In this document: positions 21,734 through 33,083 of the stretch, piece after piece
Numbering within the stretch: position 1 is the stretch's first letter
How the letters are laid out: each line of letters opens with the position of its first letter
Origin: Avibacterium volantium
GTDB taxonomy: Bacteria; Pseudomonadota; Gammaproteobacteria; Enterobacterales; Pasteurellaceae
DNA length: 64,000 nt
NCBI RefSeq assembly: GCF_900635775.1
Contig: NZ_LR134167.1
Span: 405,001 to 469,000 of the forward strand
Direction of reading: 5' to 3'
Notes under the pieces: generated by a model
Databases searched by the model: none
Told to the model about the DNA's origin: nothing
What the model saw: only the letters and a program-made list of their open reading frames with translations
Position numbers and translations under genes: made by a program

Positions 21734-23288
21734 TTATGAAAAGTTTAGTCCTAAATCTAATTCTTTTAATAATTTGTTTTCTGCGATGAGATCATTTCGC
21801 ACTAAGGGATTCTGCGCTAAATAACTTGGCTCAAATTGAATTGTCCATTGCGCTAAAGTGCGGTCGATTTTTAATGAAATTTTTTCACTCCATACGGTGG
21901 CTTGGCGCGATTTATTCAGCAAAATGGCTAAGCGCAGCAAACGCACAACGCACAAGGGCGAGAATATCTTGCTCGGCATAACGAGAAAACTTCGTAAAAT
22001 CAGTCTGTTTAATATTGTTGATTTGGTAACGTACCAAGGTGGTGAGCAGGCGTTGTTGCTCTTTATCAAAGCCCGGTAGCTCCATATTTTGCAGAATGTA
22101 GGCGGAGTGCTTTTGCAAGCCTTTATGATTGATCACAATGCCCACTTCGTGCAGCCGTGCCGCCCAAAGGAGAATGTCCACCATTTCATCTTGTAGTTGG
22201 CTGTTTTGCCAAGCGCTGTATTGCGCAGCAAGGCGTTGAGCGCTTTGATAGACTCGCTCAGATTGTGCCATATCAAGGTTAAATTGTTCGGCAAGGGCAA
22301 GGGCGGTGCGTTGGCGGATATTGCTCACTTGGAAGTTTTTTTCTAGGCTGTACATCACCCCTTCACGTAATGCCCCATCAGAATATCGCATTTCCTCAAT
22401 GCCGAAAACCTCAAACACGGCACTTAAAATAGCAAGCCCCGGCACGAAAACATCAGCTCTGTCTTCATTTAATCCTTCTAGCTGAAGTTGGTCAAAATGC
22501 GTGGCTTGTAGCACTTTTTCGCGTAGCTGGGCTAAGCGTTGTGGTGTGATAATGCCGTTGGGATCAAGATTGGCGGCAATCACTTGATAAACGGTTTTAA
22601 TCGTACCTGATGAGCCGAGTACCGATTGCCAGCCCAATTTTCGATATTCAAAGGCTAAATCTTCAATTTTATTCACCGCACTTTGTTCCGTGCGCTGAAA
22701 ATTTTCGGCGGAAATTTCCCCATTGGGAAAAAATTTCTTTGCAAAGCTTACGCAGCCCATATGGCGACTTTCAGCAATCAGTGGGTGGAAATCTTCGCCG
22801 ATGATCATTTCTGTTGAGCCACCACCAATGTCCACCACAAATTTTCGTCCTGTTTCAGGCTGAGTGTGAGAAACGCCAGCGTAAATGGTTTTGGCTTCCA
22901 TTTGCCCGCTGATAATGTTAATCGGGTAAGGGAAAACCTGTTCCGCTTGGCGTAAAAATGCTTCATTGTTTACCGCGGTGCGTAGGGTAAATGTTCCTAC
23001 CACATTGACATTTTGGGCAGGAAATCCTTGTAGCCGTTCCGCAAATAAGGCTAAACAATTTACCCCTCGTTGAATGGCTTCTTGGCTTAATACATTATTT
23101 TCATCTAGCCCTTCGGCAAGCTGTACTTTCTGTTTTAAGCGCGACAGTACTTGGATTGAGCCATTGATAATACGGGCGATGATCATATGAAAGCTGTTTG
23201 AGCCTAAATCAATGGCGGCAATTTCTCGCACTTCGCCACGGTGATGGAGATAAGCAGAGGCTTTAGCCAACAGATTTTCGTTATTCAT
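21734..23288 (-). pseudogene. ppx: exopolyphosphatase, frameshifted near the C-terminus
   Basis: Ppx/GppA family enzyme that removes terminal phosphate from polyphosphate. Residues 1 to about 445 read normally: the N-terminal EIAAIDLGSNSFHMIIAR ATP/phosphate loop, VVDIGGGSTEMI near 149-160, then the HD-like domain. At 21942-21955 the heptamer CGCACAA occurs twice in tandem, shifting the frame. The first frame stops at 21912 (458 aa). The missing 68-residue tail, starting LLRLAILLNKSRQA, continues in another frame to 21734. Removing one heptamer restores about 515 aa, close to E. coli Ppx (513). It starts 8 nt after tamB. Both catalytic domains remain, so partial function is possible. Confidence 0.88.
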
Positions 23289-23296
23289 AATGTTCC

Positions 23297-26200
23297 CTAA
23301 AAGTCAAAGTGATAAAGCAGATCCACGGCTTGGTTTACCCCCGAAACGGATTGTAAATAAAGCTGTGGCAATAATTTATAGCGGACGGTAAATTCTGCCA
23401 ATCCATCAAATAAACCGACTCCATATTTGAGCTGTAAGCGTGGTGTAATGTTGCCGCTCACCGTAACTTTGGAACTGTCGCCCACCCCTTGCGTGCCTAG
23501 ACTGAGATCTTGCACACCAAAGGCCTCACCAATGCCTCCAACTAATTTTCCACTCTTGGCTAAGCCCATTCCAAGCAGTGCCGCCCCGATTGAACCGCCT
23601 GATCCTGCTTCACCGCTATTTTCCAGCGAACGCCCTGTTAGCAAGTAGGAGAGGGCTTCATCTTGCGAGCTAGCAGGATCGGAGAACACCGTAACTTGCG
23701 GGGCTGTGGCAATGCCGATTACTTTTACCCCAGCGGTAATATTGCTGTTTTCCATTGCCGTTGGGTTGCGAATGGCTTCAATATTTAGCATTGGTTGAGA
23801 TGGCAAGCCAGAAAAACTGATTTGCCCTTTGCGAATTAGTAAGTCTTGCCCATAAGCGGCATAGCGCCCATTTTTCAAGTAAATTTGCCCAAATAAACCC
23901 AGTTTGCCTTTGTCTTGTTTGACTGAAAGCAAGCCGTTTAAGCTGGTGTTTAAGCCGTAAGCGTTGAGGGTAACATCATCACCGATATTAATTTTCAGAT
24001 CGGAGCGAATTTCCATACCGCTTTTCGTACGCGCTTTAATTTCACCGTTTTTTAACCCCACTTTGGTTTTGTCTGGGCCGTCTAAAATCACTTCATCACC
24101 GCTTACGGCAACGGCGCTGTCTGGCAATTCTTCAATGGCAATTCTTGCCCAAGGAATATCTACTGTACCAGAAATATCAAGCAGTTTTGGATTGGCCGTG
24201 AGTTCCACATTTGGGCTAATTTTTAATTTTGCCATTGACGGAATATTCACATTAAAGCGATCTGCTTTGGCTTGCACACGCGTGTTCCAGTGTTCCACAT
24301 CTTTCCAATCCGCTTCGCCAGTAATATCTAAACGGCTTTCAGGGCTTTGCACATAGCCTTGCAAGGTGGAACGATTGCCGGCAAAACGCATCGATAAATT
24401 GCCGTCTTTAATGGTGAATGGCAGGGATTTCATTGTGGCACTTAAACGATTGACATCAAAATTACCGTGAATAAGCGGTGCATTGAGATTGCCGCCTAAG
24501 GTGAGGTTGGCAGCAATTTCGCCATTAATTTTTTCGCCACTTGAAAGCAGTTGTTTGGCTAAATTGAGATTTAAGCGCTGAATGCTAATGTTGCCCCCTA
24601 AGGTGCGAGATTTTGCCAAGTCTTGCAATTTAAGTGCGGTGGTAATTCGGCCATTTTCCATTAAATCAATGGCGGAATCCAAATTCAGATTGTTGTTTTC
24701 CATTTGGGCTTTAATGTCCACTTTCGGAATAGCCAGGTTGAAGGTGCGATAATCAATTTTCTGCGCCACTGATAAATGATTGCCCGCCACTTGCACATTG
24801 AGTTTCAGCGGTTTATCGCTAAACCACGCCACCGTTCCCTGACTTTGTAATTGCCCTTTGATTTGCGTTTGGTTTTGTTCTTTATCCAATAGTTTGTTGA
24901 TTAAGGCTAAATCCAATTTACGCACTTGGAATGGTACTTCGCCGTTTTTCCCTGCGGTGAAATTTTTGGGGAAACATAGCTCAATATCGCTGTTTAACCA
25001 ACAATGTGAGGAAATGGCGGCTTCGATTTTGTTTTGATTATAAGTTACTGCAACGCCTTGATTGGTTTGCCATTTTCCCACTGGAGATTGAATATCCACA
25101 CCGCTAATTTGCCCTTTCCAGATTTGCGAAGTGCGGTCGAAATTTCCTGCAATTTTTAAATTAGCCGCCACAGGTTTACCCTGTGATTGCAGCTGTAATT
25201 GGTGATTTTTTTCATCACCCGATAACGCAAGGGTCGCTTGGTTAATTTCTACATCAGCATATTTCAAGCCCGTTACATTGGCATTTAAATCACCGCTAAT
25301 CACGTTCTGCGAACGGATATCCCCTTTAACGGCGAATTTATTCAGCTGTAATTGTTGGAAGCGAATATTGTTACCTGTTAAATCCACGTTTAAATTTGGC
25401 TCGCGAATGTCCCCTTTCAATTTTGCATAGCCAAACAGGGTGGCGGAAAGTTCAGGCAGCAAACCACGTAAATTGGGCGCGTGAATATCAAGAGATAAAT
25501 CGGATTGCTGGCTGATTTCCCCTTGCATTGCAATGCGGTTTTCACCGTAATTGAGCAACAGATTTGGCACTTGCAGCCATTTGTTGTTATCTGCGCTGAG
25601 CTTGCCTTTGAGGCTTAATGGCTGGCGAGAAAGCGTACCGTTAATGTCTAAATCGGGGACGTTAATTGTCCAATTTTGCCCATCAACTTGCCCTTGCGAG
25701 CTGAAATGACCAGACAGCACCGCAGGCATTGACGGCAAATATTGAGTGATATTTAATTGTGAAAAATCCACCGCACTTTGCCATTGTACGCCTTTTTGCC
25801 AGTTTACTTCACCGCTTAAATTCGCCTTGCCTTGTAAGGTGTTAAGCGCAAATTGTGCAATGTTGGCCTGCCAAAGTTTACCGTTAATTTGGCTGGTAAT
25901 TTGTGTTTTTGGCGTACTCATTCCAGAAACATCGGCATTCAGTTGCGCTTGGTAAGCCAGCAAATCGCCAGTTAGATTGAGCGTTAAATTTTGTACTTTT
26001 AGCGGATCTTTTTCTTTTTTATCAAAAGGATATTGCAAGCTTTTACTGGTTAGCTTGAGATCAAAAGGCGTTTTTTCTTGGTTAAGCGCCACATTGCCCA
26101 CCAGCTCCGCATTAATATCCCCTTTGCTTTGCAAATGAAGCTGCGTTTGCCCACGCAGTTGGCCTGAAAGTTGTAGGCTGAGATCGCCCTGTGGGATATT

Positions 26201-27319
26201 CAATGGCGCATAGCCTTTCAGTTGGCTGTTAAGCTGAAAATCAAGGGGGAAATCTTCGTCCAGCTGCATTGTGCCTTGCCCTGCCAGCGTTCCCACTGAA
26301 CTGGCGATATTCAGGTTGTGCAGTTGCACTTGATTGCCTGTGGCATCAGCATTGATTTGCAAAGAGGACACCTCAATTTGCTGTGCAGGGGCAGGCTCGG
26401 TTTCAGTTTTTGGTGCCTTATTTTGTGCATTATCTTGCGCCTTATTTGCGCTGTCGAAATGCTGTTGATATTGCCAATTTTTACCTTGAATATCGGTAAT
26501 ATGGAGATCAAAAGGCAGCTCGATTTTATTTAAATTGCCGAGCAAAGCTGGGGTAAGACGTTGTTCTAACTGTTGCCAATCAATGGCTTGCTCTGTTGGT
26601 TGAGTGGCTTTGCTTTCCGTTTTTTGTGCGGTTTTTTCTTCTTCTGGAGAGCTGTAAGTTTGTATTAACAAATCATTAATCTGCGTTGGCGCAAGGGTAA
26701 AACCGCTTTCATTGTTTAGGCTAAGTGCGGTGGAAAAGTGGGCCAAATTAATCTGCGTTTGATCGATAGTTAAAGCTAAATCCTGCACTTGTACATTGTC
26801 TGCTAGCACTGCTACAGGCAGATGAATTTTTTTCATTGGGCTAGGATCTTTGTCCTTTTCTTCGGACGGCGGCAGCTTTGTCGTGTCAATATGAATTTGT
26901 GGTTGTTGAATGCTGAGATCTTGCAGGCAAACTTTGGCTTTCAGCAAGCAAGACAAATCCAGTTGCAAATGGGCCTGCTGAATTTGCGTATCCACACCCT
27001 CTGACTGAAATTTGACATTATGCAGGGTTAGCCCATTTTGCAAGCCGCCTTCCACCTGCTCAATAGAAAGGCTATCCATTAGCTTATCCACCAGCTGAAT
27101 CAAACCACGCTGCCCTTGATTGGTGGCAAGGGTGGCGAGCAAGGCAAAAATCGGCAAAAAAATCACCGCACTTATGCACAGCAGTTTTTTCCATAATGGA
27201 CGTTTTTTCTTCACGGCAGGGGAGTGTTCCGCCTGATTTTCTGTACCTTGGTTTTCAGTGCTTTCGTTTGCCATATTTTGCTTTTCAGTATTTGGGGTGG
27301 ATTGCGCTTCTTTTGTCAT
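23297..27319 (-). CDS. tamB: translocation and assembly module subunit TamB
   Basis: Very large inner-membrane-anchored protein (1340 aa) that spans the periplasm, works with TamA, and takes part in outer-membrane protein assembly and phospholipid transport. A basic N-terminus and one transmembrane helix (LLCISAVIFLPIFALLATLA, about 47-66) are followed by a long beta-rich repeat region and the C-terminal TamB/DUF490 domain ending in a beta-strand with FDF. The first 35 residues are an extra polar stretch, so a later ATG (residue 16) is possible. The start is 9 nt after the tamA stop. Confidence 0.93.
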   Translation of the reverse strand: MTKEAQSTPNTEKQNMANESTENQGTENQAEHSPAVKKKRPLWKKLLCISAVIFLPIFALLATLATNQGQRGLIQLVDKLMDSLSIEQVEGGLQNGLTLHNVKFQSEGVDTQIQQAHLQLDLSCLLKAKVCLQDLSIQQPQIHIDTTKLPPSEEKDKDPSPMKKIHLPVAVLADNVQVQDLALTIDQTQINLAHFSTALSLNNESGFTLAPTQINDLLIQTYSSPEEEKTAQKTESKATQPTEQAIDWQQLEQRLTPALLGNLNKIELPFDLHITDIQGKNWQYQQHFDSANKAQDNAQNKAPKTETEPAPAQQIEVSSLQINADATGNQVQLHNLNIASSVGTLAGQGTMQLDEDFPLDFQLNSQLKGYAPLNIPQGDLSLQLSGQLRGQTQLHLQSKGDINAELVGNVALNQEKTPFDLKLTSKSLQYPFDKKEKDPLKVQNLTLNLTGDLLAYQAQLNADVSGMSTPKTQITSQINGKLWQANIAQFALNTLQGKANLSGEVNWQKGVQWQSAVDFSQLNITQYLPSMPAVLSGHFSSQGQVDGQNWTINVPDLDINGTLSRQPLSLKGKLSADNNKWLQVPNLLLNYGENRIAMQGEISQQSDLSLDIHAPNLRGLLPELSATLFGYAKLKGDIREPNLNVDLTGNNIRFQQLQLNKFAVKGDIRSQNVISGDLNANVTGLKYADVEINQATLALSGDEKNHQLQLQSQGKPVAANLKIAGNFDRTSQIWKGQISGVDIQSPVGKWQTNQGVAVTYNQNKIEAAISSHCWLNSDIELCFPKNFTAGKNGEVPFQVRKLDLALINKLLDKEQNQTQIKGQLQSQGTVAWFSDKPLKLNVQVAGNHLSVAQKIDYRTFNLAIPKVDIKAQMENNNLNLDSAIDLMENGRITTALKLQDLAKSRTLGGNISIQRLNLNLAKQLLSSGEKINGEIAANLTLGGNLNAPLIHGNFDVNRLSATMKSLPFTIKDGNLSMRFAGNRSTLQGYVQSPESRLDITGEADWKDVEHWNTRVQAKADRFNVNIPSMAKLKISPNVELTANPKLLDISGTVDIPWARIAIEELPDSAVAVSGDEVILDGPDKTKVGLKNGEIKARTKSGMEIRSDLKINIGDDVTLNAYGLNTSLNGLLSVKQDKGKLGLFGQIYLKNGRYAAYGQDLLIRKGQISFSGLPSQPMLNIEAIRNPTAMENSNITAGVKVIGIATAPQVTVFSDPASSQDEALSYLLTGRSLENSGEAGSGGSIGAALLGMGLAKSGKLVGGIGEAFGVQDLSLGTQGVGDSSKVTVSGNITPRLQLKYGVGLFDGLAEFTVRYKLLPQLYLQSVSGVNQAVDLLYHFDF

Positions 27320-27328
27320 TTTTGTTGC

Positions 27329-29092
27329 CTATAATTCCGAACCTAAACCAATGTAAAATTGCACGTTTTTGCTGTTGTCTTTGTCACGAATTGGGGTGGC
27401 AATATCCAGTTTTACTGCGCCGATAGGTGATGCCCAGCGCACGCCCATTCCCGCGCCATAGCGCAGTTCTTCTAAATCGAAACTGTTCGCCGCAAGCCCT
27501 GTGTCGGCAAAGGTGGCGAGCCACCAGTTTTCATAAACTTGGTATTGATATTCCAATGTTCCCGTGGCAAGACGGGTTGCCCCCACCAATTTGCCATCGG
27601 CATTTTTTGGTGAGATTTTTTTATAGCCGTAACCGCGCACGCTACGATCGCCCCCAGCAAAGAAACGAAGTGCGGGCGGAATTTTCTCTAAATTTTTGGT
27701 CTGTAACCAACCGATCTCACCACGCACTAAGAAACGGTGATTATCGGCAAAGGTGCGAATCCACGCACTGGACGCTTGTACTTTGAAGAAATTCGCATCA
27801 GAAAGCCAGATTTTATGCCCAAAATCCACGGTTAAACGCTGTGCATCGCCCCAAGTTGGGAATAAACCGCCCCTTAAGCGGGTACGGCTAATGGACGCAG
27901 TGGGGTAAACCAACCAAGTGCGATCAGAATGATTGGCTTGGGTGAAAGAATCATAACGCACACGCAACCCAAGGGCGTGCTGCCAGCCTGATATGCGATT
28001 CCAATAACGCAACGCCGCAAAGGTGCCTGATGAGGTTTCTGTGTCGTTAGTTTTTTCCCGTTCGTAACCAGTGGAAAATTCATAATAATAACGCAGCGGA
28101 TTTTTCAACAATGGCATTTTATACACCGCTTCCACCGTTTGTTTTGGCGCAGAAGCATAAAGATTAAAACGGAAACTATGCCCACGGCTGTTGATCCAAG
28201 GCTTTGTCCAGCCCCATTGAAAGCGCGGGCCGACATCAGTGGAATAACCTATCCCCACGTCCATGGCATTTTTTTTACGCGGCGTGAGTAGCACATCAAC
28301 ATTAACAATTTTATTTTCTTCATCAAGGTTAGGCTGCACTAACACCGAGCTAAACCAGTTGGTGGAGGTGTAATCGTTGGTAAAACTGGAAAGGTCATTG
28401 ATGAGATAAGGTTGCCCTTTTTCAATTTCCATCATATTACGCAAATAATCTTCACGAATTTGCGAGCGTTGAAAGGTGAATTTGCCGAAGCGATAGCGTT
28501 CGCCGCTATCAAAGGTGATTTTCCACCAGCCTTGATAAGTGGAAGGGCGCACTAATAATTGGGAAACATCAAAATCGGCATCAAAATAACCGCGTGCCAG
28601 AGCAAGGGATTGCAGATCGCTTTTGTAATCTTCGTATTTGGAGTGATAAAGCAATTCGCCAAGTTTAGGCAGTTTTTTATCTAGCGCTTTGAAGGCTTCA
28701 TCGTCTTTTGCTTGGCCCAAAATTTGAATATCCATTCCGGTGAGCAAAACAGGTTTGCCAGCATTTACATCAGCGATGAGTACAGGGCGTTTGCCTCCTT
28801 TGGCAGGTTGCAGGCGAAAATCAATTTTAATGTTGTAGTAGCCATAAACGCGCAAGGCTTTTTTGATGGCTTCACTCACAATATATTGATAGCGATCTGA
28901 GCCGTCCGCTTCTTCAGGATCGATCATCTTGGTGTAAATATCCACGTTTTCAATGGCTTTTACCCCTTTTACCCCAATGACTTTGAGATCCACGGTATGT
29001 TCGGCATAACTATTGATACTGCTTAAACTCCAAGCGGTAAGTAGGCTTGCATAAAGCCATAAATGGCGTTTTTTTTGTTGCAATAATTTCAT
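27329..29092 (-). CDS. tamA: translocation and assembly module subunit TamA
   Basis: Omp85-family outer-membrane protein (587 aa; E. coli 577). A signal peptide of about 30 residues ends near SINSYA. Three POTRA domains follow (to about 270), then a 16-strand barrel. The barrel carries the [10 protein letters not shown] lid-loop motif and ends in [10 protein letters not shown] like E. coli TamA. It is encoded directly upstream of tamB, with which it forms the TAM complex. A GGGAA ribosome-binding site precedes the ATG. Confidence 0.94.
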   Translation of the reverse strand: MKLLQQKKRHLWLYASLLTAWSLSSINSYAEHTVDLKVIGVKGVKAIENVDIYTKMIDPEEADGSDRYQYIVSEAIKKALRVYGYYNIKIDFRLQPAKGGKRPVLIADVNAGKPVLLTGMDIQILGQAKDDEAFKALDKKLPKLGELLYHSKYEDYKSDLQSLALARGYFDADFDVSQLLVRPSTYQGWWKITFDSGERYRFGKFTFQRSQIREDYLRNMMEIEKGQPYLINDLSSFTNDYTSTNWFSSVLVQPNLDEENKIVNVDVLLTPRKKNAMDVGIGYSTDVGPRFQWGWTKPWINSRGHSFRFNLYASAPKQTVEAVYKMPLLKNPLRYYYEFSTGYEREKTNDTETSSGTFAALRYWNRISGWQHALGLRVRYDSFTQANHSDRTWLVYPTASISRTRLRGGLFPTWGDAQRLTVDFGHKIWLSDANFFKVQASSAWIRTFADNHRFLVRGEIGWLQTKNLEKIPPALRFFAGGDRSVRGYGYKKISPKNADGKLVGATRLATGTLEYQYQVYENWWLATFADTGLAANSFDLEELRYGAGMGVRWASPIGAVKLDIATPIRDKDNSKNVQFYIGLGSEL

Positions 29093-29151
29093 ACTGTTCC
29101 CATTTCGCTGAACCTTGGTTCAAATAAAGTGCGGTGCTTTTTTCGTTATTT

Positions 29152-30723
29152 TTATGAATGTAATAAATGGCGTTTGCGAATGCCTAAAAGCAATAATGTG
29201 CCGCCATAAATCAATGCTGCAAGGGCAATAAGCCAAGCCAGCCAGTGAATGCGAGTGATAAATGTCATTTGTTGCCAGCTTTCTAATGTTGGACAATAGT
29301 GCCAAATTACGCTGCCCATTGCCAGCCCTGCAAGTAAAACTTTGGTAAAAAACACCGCACTTTGTTTACTAAAATGATAAATATTTGCCCGAGCCAAGCC
29401 ACGATAGAGCAAATAGGCGTTTAAGGTGGCAGACATCGCCGAAGCAATGGCAAGCCCCACATAGCTAAACGGAATGGCAAGCAGGTTAAATGCCATATTG
29501 CTCACCATTGCGATAATGCCGATTTTCACGGGAGTTTTGGTGTCTTGGCGGGCATAGTAACCATTGGCGAGAATTTTAATCAGCATAAAGCTCAACAGCC
29601 CCGCATTAAAGGCAAGCAGGGAATAGGAAGCAGCTTGCACATCAGAAAAGAGGAATTGACCCCGCATAAATAGCACTAGCAACATCGGCTGTGCCAACAC
29701 GCCAATGCCGATCATCGCAGGCACGCCAAGCAACAAAATCATTCGCACGCCCCAATCCATTGTGTTGCGAAAATCCACCGCACTTTGTTCGGCATTATCC
29801 GAACGATTAACGTGGTGGCGGGCGAGGGTTGGCAAGATCACAGTGGAAATGGCGATACCAAAAAGCCCAAGAGGAAATTCGAGCAAACGGTCAGAATAAT
29901 AAAGCCAGCTGATCGAGCCTGTCATCAAGAAACTGGCAATAAAGGTATCCAGCAGTAAATTGATTTGGCTCACGGAAACCCCGAATAAGGCAGGGATCAT
30001 CAGCGTGCGGATTTTTTTTACCCCTGCATCATTCCACGCCCATTTTGGTTTCACTAATAAGCCTGCTTGCTTTAAGAAAGGCAACTGAAATAAAAATTGC
30101 AACAAACCGCCAATAAAGATCCCAATAGCAAGGGCAAGATCAGGGCTCGATGTGTAGGGCGCAAGGAAAAGTGCGGTGCAAATCATCGCAATATTGAGTA
30201 ACACGGGCGAAAATGCCATCACGCCAAATTTGCCGAGCGTGTTTAAAATTGCCCCTGATAACGCAACAAAGGTAATAAACCATAAATAGGGAAAGGTGAT
30301 TTTGAGTAACAGCGAGGCTTGTTCAAACTTCACGCCGTTTACCCCATCATTGAGCCAATCAATAAACCAGCCTGTACCAAAAATGGCGGCGACCACGGGC
30401 GAGCCGACCATCGCAAAAAGGGTAACAAGGGTAACCAATCCCCCCAAAGTGCCAGACACTTTGCTGATAAATTGCTGAGTTTTGCTGAGATCGCCGGCTT
30501 TTTGGTATTCCGCCAACACAGGCACAAAGGCTTGAGAAAATGCCCCTTCAGCAAATAAACGGCGTAAAAAATTAGGAATACGGTTGGCAAACAAGAACAC
30601 ATCAGCACTTAACCCCGCACCGATGATTTGTGCGATAATCACATCACGCACCAGTCCAAGCACGCGCGATAATAAAGTCATTGCACTGACAATAATGCCA
30701 GATTTTAATAATCGTTTACTCAA
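29152..30723 (-). CDS. murJ: lipid II flippase MurJ
   Basis: MOP-superfamily inner-membrane protein (523 aa, about 14 hydrophobic helices) that flips lipid II to the periplasm for peptidoglycan synthesis. The N-terminal LLSRVLGLVRDVIIA and the ANRIPNFLRRLFAEGAFSQAFVPV block at 46-67 are MurJ/MviN hallmarks. The start codon appears to be TTG at 30723 (SKRLLKSGIIV follows), as no ATG lies near and the sequence matches Haemophilus MviN from this point. It is upstream of tamA by 59 nt, which include a USS. Confidence 0.94.
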   Translation of the reverse strand: MSKRLLKSGIIVSAMTLLSRVLGLVRDVIIAQIIGAGLSADVFLFANRIPNFLRRLFAEGAFSQAFVPVLAEYQKAGDLSKTQQFISKVSGTLGGLVTLVTLFAMVGSPVVAAIFGTGWFIDWLNDGVNGVKFEQASLLLKITFPYLWFITFVALSGAILNTLGKFGVMAFSPVLLNIAMICTALFLAPYTSSPDLALAIGIFIGGLLQFLFQLPFLKQAGLLVKPKWAWNDAGVKKIRTLMIPALFGVSVSQINLLLDTFIASFLMTGSISWLYYSDRLLEFPLGLFGIAISTVILPTLARHHVNRSDNAEQSAVDFRNTMDWGVRMILLLGVPAMIGIGVLAQPMLLVLFMRGQFLFSDVQAASYSLLAFNAGLLSFMLIKILANGYYARQDTKTPVKIGIIAMVSNMAFNLLAIPFSYVGLAIASAMSATLNAYLLYRGLARANIYHFSKQSAVFFTKVLLAGLAMGSVIWHYCPTLESWQQMTFITRIHWLAWLIALAALIYGGTLLLLGIRKRHLLHS

Positions 30724-31000
30724 AATAGCTTTCTCATCAAGAAAAATTTGGCTTAATTGTATAGAAATTTTGTTTTTAAGCTATATTCTAGGCAAAAAAA
30801 CTGATAAAATTCGCCCACATCGTTTGGGTGGGCTACATTGAAAGCCGCATTTTCAGCGAACGATGCAGACTTTCGGTTGTGTCTCACCGAGTAATCAAGC
30901 TAAATTTTGCTAATTGTTTATTGACAATTATGGAACGGAAAGGCATAGTTTACGCCTTTATTTATCTCATAAACTAACAGAAATTTTTAGGAGTTTGACC

Positions 31001-31264
31001 TTGGCTAATATCAAGTCAGCTAAAAAACGCGCGGTTCAATCAGAAAAACGCCGCCAACACAATGCAAGCCAACGCTCTATGATGCGTACTTACATTAAAA
31101 AAGTTTACGCCGCTGTAGCAGCAGGTGAAAAAGCTGTGGCTGAAGCCGCTTTCGTAGAAATGCAAAAAGTTGTGGATCGTATGGCATCTAAAGGCTTAAT
31201 CCACAAAAACAAAGCAGCGAACCACAAATCTAAATTATCTGCTCAAATCAAAAAATTAGCGTAA
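31001..31264 (+). CDS. rpsT: 30S ribosomal protein S20
   Basis: 87-aa primary 16S rRNA-binding protein of the small subunit. The sequence (M)[17 protein letters not shown] to AQIKKLA matches S20 throughout. The start is TTG at 31001 with AGGAG at 30990-30994. E. coli rpsT also uses UUG, and the weak start is part of S20 autoregulation. The reading frame is open for 29 codons upstream, but that is leader. It is divergent from murJ. Confidence 0.97.
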   Translation: MANIKSAKKRAVQSEKRRQHNASQRSMMRTYIKKVYAAVAAGEKAVAEAAFVEMQKVVDRMASKGLIHKNKAANHKSKLSAQIKKLA

Positions 31265-31290
31265 TTTCAGATTAAAAAATTCAGAAAAAT

Positions 31291-31321
31291 AAAACCGCAC
31301 TTTAAAAGTGCGGTTTTTTTA
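31291..31321 (+). terminator. rpsT terminator made of an inverted USS pair
   Basis: AAACCGCACTTT pairs with AAAGTGCGGTTT around a 2-nt loop and runs into seven or more T. It is a textbook intrinsic terminator whose stem consists of two facing uptake signals. It slightly overlaps the 3' end of the convergent ytjB gene (stop at 31319). Confidence 0.85.
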
Positions 31322-32008
31322 TGATTTATTTTTTAATCGTCTGCGTCTGCTGTGATAGGTGAAACGACTGGCTGTTTGAGGTTGTTTCTTTTTAGCAGGC
31401 TGGGAAAGCTCAAGTTGTTTGCGTTTCACTCGGCGATAACGGCTTAAAAAATAATGAATGGAGCTGGCAAATAATATTCCCGTAAGAAACACGATAATGA
31501 TCTCACCGTAAAGACGGTTAAAAATCAGATTGATTTTGCTTTGCGTGGTTTGTCCATACTTATTATTAAAGGTTACGCGCAAAAAACCTTCCACGCCGTC
31601 AGAAGAATAAATTGGTTCAACAATTTGTTGATTGATGATTTCTTTTGCCACGGGCTGATCAAGCCCTAATTGCAGACGTAATAATGAAGCATTGGAACTC
31701 TGCGCTAACAGCTCACCCCGATTAGAATAAATTGAAGCATCAAGGATAAAATCCTCTTTCACAAAATTATCTAAGTTTTCTGTCAGCTGTTCTGATTTTG
31801 TATTATTAATCAATAACATTGAAAATAAATTGGCTTGCTGACGCACTAATAAATGGGAAAGATTCGTTACTTGATTGACACTAGCTAATTGTGATCCCAG
31901 TTTAAATTGTTGCACACCGAATAAAATCACGCCCATTATGCCAAGGCAAAATAAGATTATGATAACAATCATCGTGATTTTCAGTGCTTTTTCTTTGATG
32001 AGTTGCAC
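31319..32008 (-). CDS. ytjB: YtjB/Smp family membrane protein
   Basis: 229-aa inner-membrane protein of the Smp (YtjB) family, function not established. Two transmembrane helices (about 12-34 and about 168-190) flank a periplasmic domain of roughly 130 residues. The tail is short, basic and cytoplasmic (RRVKRKQ, KKKQPQ, RRRRLKNKS). I chose the GTG at 32008 because GGGGA lies 7 nt upstream; a TTG at 32032 is in frame. It is divergent from serB, as in E. coli. Confidence 0.78.
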   Translation of the reverse strand: MQLIKEKALKITMIVIIILFCLGIMGVILFGVQQFKLGSQLASVNQVTNLSHLLVRQQANLFSMLLINNTKSEQLTENLDNFVKEDFILDASIYSNRGELLAQSSNASLLRLQLGLDQPVAKEIINQQIVEPIYSSDGVEGFLRVTFNNKYGQTTQSKINLIFNRLYGEIIIVFLTGILFASSIHYFLSRYRRVKRKQLELSQPAKKKQPQTASRFTYHSRRRRLKNKS

Positions 32009-32121
32009 GTTATTTTCCCCAAGATTTCGCAAAATAGGCTAGAATAAGGCGTTATTTTAGTCTATTTATGTGTTCACGGCACAATAAATCGTAAAAATGC
32101 CGATAATTTACAGGATTTTCT

Positions 32122-33081
32122 ATGCAAACACAAAATCTCAACCAATTACAACACCAGTATCCAAATCTGCCTTGCCCAGTGCAACAGACGCAATCCCTTG
32201 CCGCAGGACAGAATTATTTTTTGCTTTATGGCGAAACCTTAGATTTGGCTAAATTGCAGAAATTTCAGCAAAAGTGCGGTGAAAATTTCACGCTTTTTGA
32301 CTATTGGATTGAAGCGCATAACCTTGCGGTGCTGTTGCAAGGCAATTGGCAAGCGCAGTGGCAAGAATATGCTCATCAATTAGAAGTGGATATTGCGCGG
32401 CTCAATTTTTCCGCTCGTTTGCAGAAAAAAGGCTTGTTAGTGATGGATATGGATTCTACCGCCATTCAAATTGAGTGTATTGATGAAATTGCGAAATTGG
32501 CTGGCACAGGTGAGTTGGTATCTGAAATCACCGAGCAAGCCATGCGCGGAGAGTTAGATTTTGAGCAAAGCCTGCGCCGCCGCGTGGCAACCCTAAAAGG
32601 CGCACCTGAAAACATTTTACAACAAGTGCGAGAAAAATTGCCGCTAACTTCAGGATTAGTGGAAACCATTCAAGGCTTGCAGAAATACGGTTGGCGAACT
32701 GCCATTGCGTCAGGTGGGTTTACTTATTTTGCGGATTATTTAAAAGCAGAATTAGGGCTTGATGCGGCGGTTTCCAATCAATTCGAGATTGTGGACGGCA
32801 TTTTGACTGGCGAAGTGCAAGGTGCGGTGGTGGACGCGCAATATAAAGCGGATACCTTGCGTCAATTGAGCGAACAATATCATATTCCAATGGAAAACAC
32901 CGTTGCCATTGGTGATGGTGCGAATGATTTGCCAATGATGAAAGTCGCCAATCTCGGTGTGGCATTCCACGCCAAGCCGAAAGTGCAACAAGAGGCGCAA
33001 ATTGTGGTAAACTTTGCCGACTTAACTGCACTATTATGTATTTTAGGTGCAAATGACCGAATAATGAAAAACGAGGAGTAA
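32122..33081 (+). CDS. serB: phosphoserine phosphatase
   Basis: Last step of serine synthesis: hydrolyses O-phospho-L-serine. HAD-family enzyme with the nucleophile motif DMDST at 109-113 (Asp109) and motif [15 protein letters not shown] near 263-274. The N-terminal 100 residues form the regulatory/ACT-like region seen in enteric SerB. Length is 319 aa (E. coli 322). A USS in the coding sequence encodes KCGEN. yajQ follows after 2 nt, so the genes are coupled. Confidence 0.96.
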   Translation: MQTQNLNQLQHQYPNLPCPVQQTQSLAAGQNYFLLYGETLDLAKLQKFQQKCGENFTLFDYWIEAHNLAVLLQGNWQAQWQEYAHQLEVDIARLNFSARLQKKGLLVMDMDSTAIQIECIDEIAKLAGTGELVSEITEQAMRGELDFEQSLRRRVATLKGAPENILQQVREKLPLTSGLVETIQGLQKYGWRTAIASGGFTYFADYLKAELGLDAAVSNQFEIVDGILTGEVQGAVVDAQYKADTLRQLSEQYHIPMENTVAIGDGANDLPMMKVANLGVAFHAKPKVQQEAQIVVNFADLTALLCILGANDRIMKNEE

Positions 33082-33083
33082 TT

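Noticed and set aside
30724..31000. Hairpin GCCCAC / GTGGGC near 30812-30833 between murJ and rpsT
   Set aside because: It resembles the GGTGGGC repeat at 17277, but the terminal repeats are missing, so I do not call it the same element.
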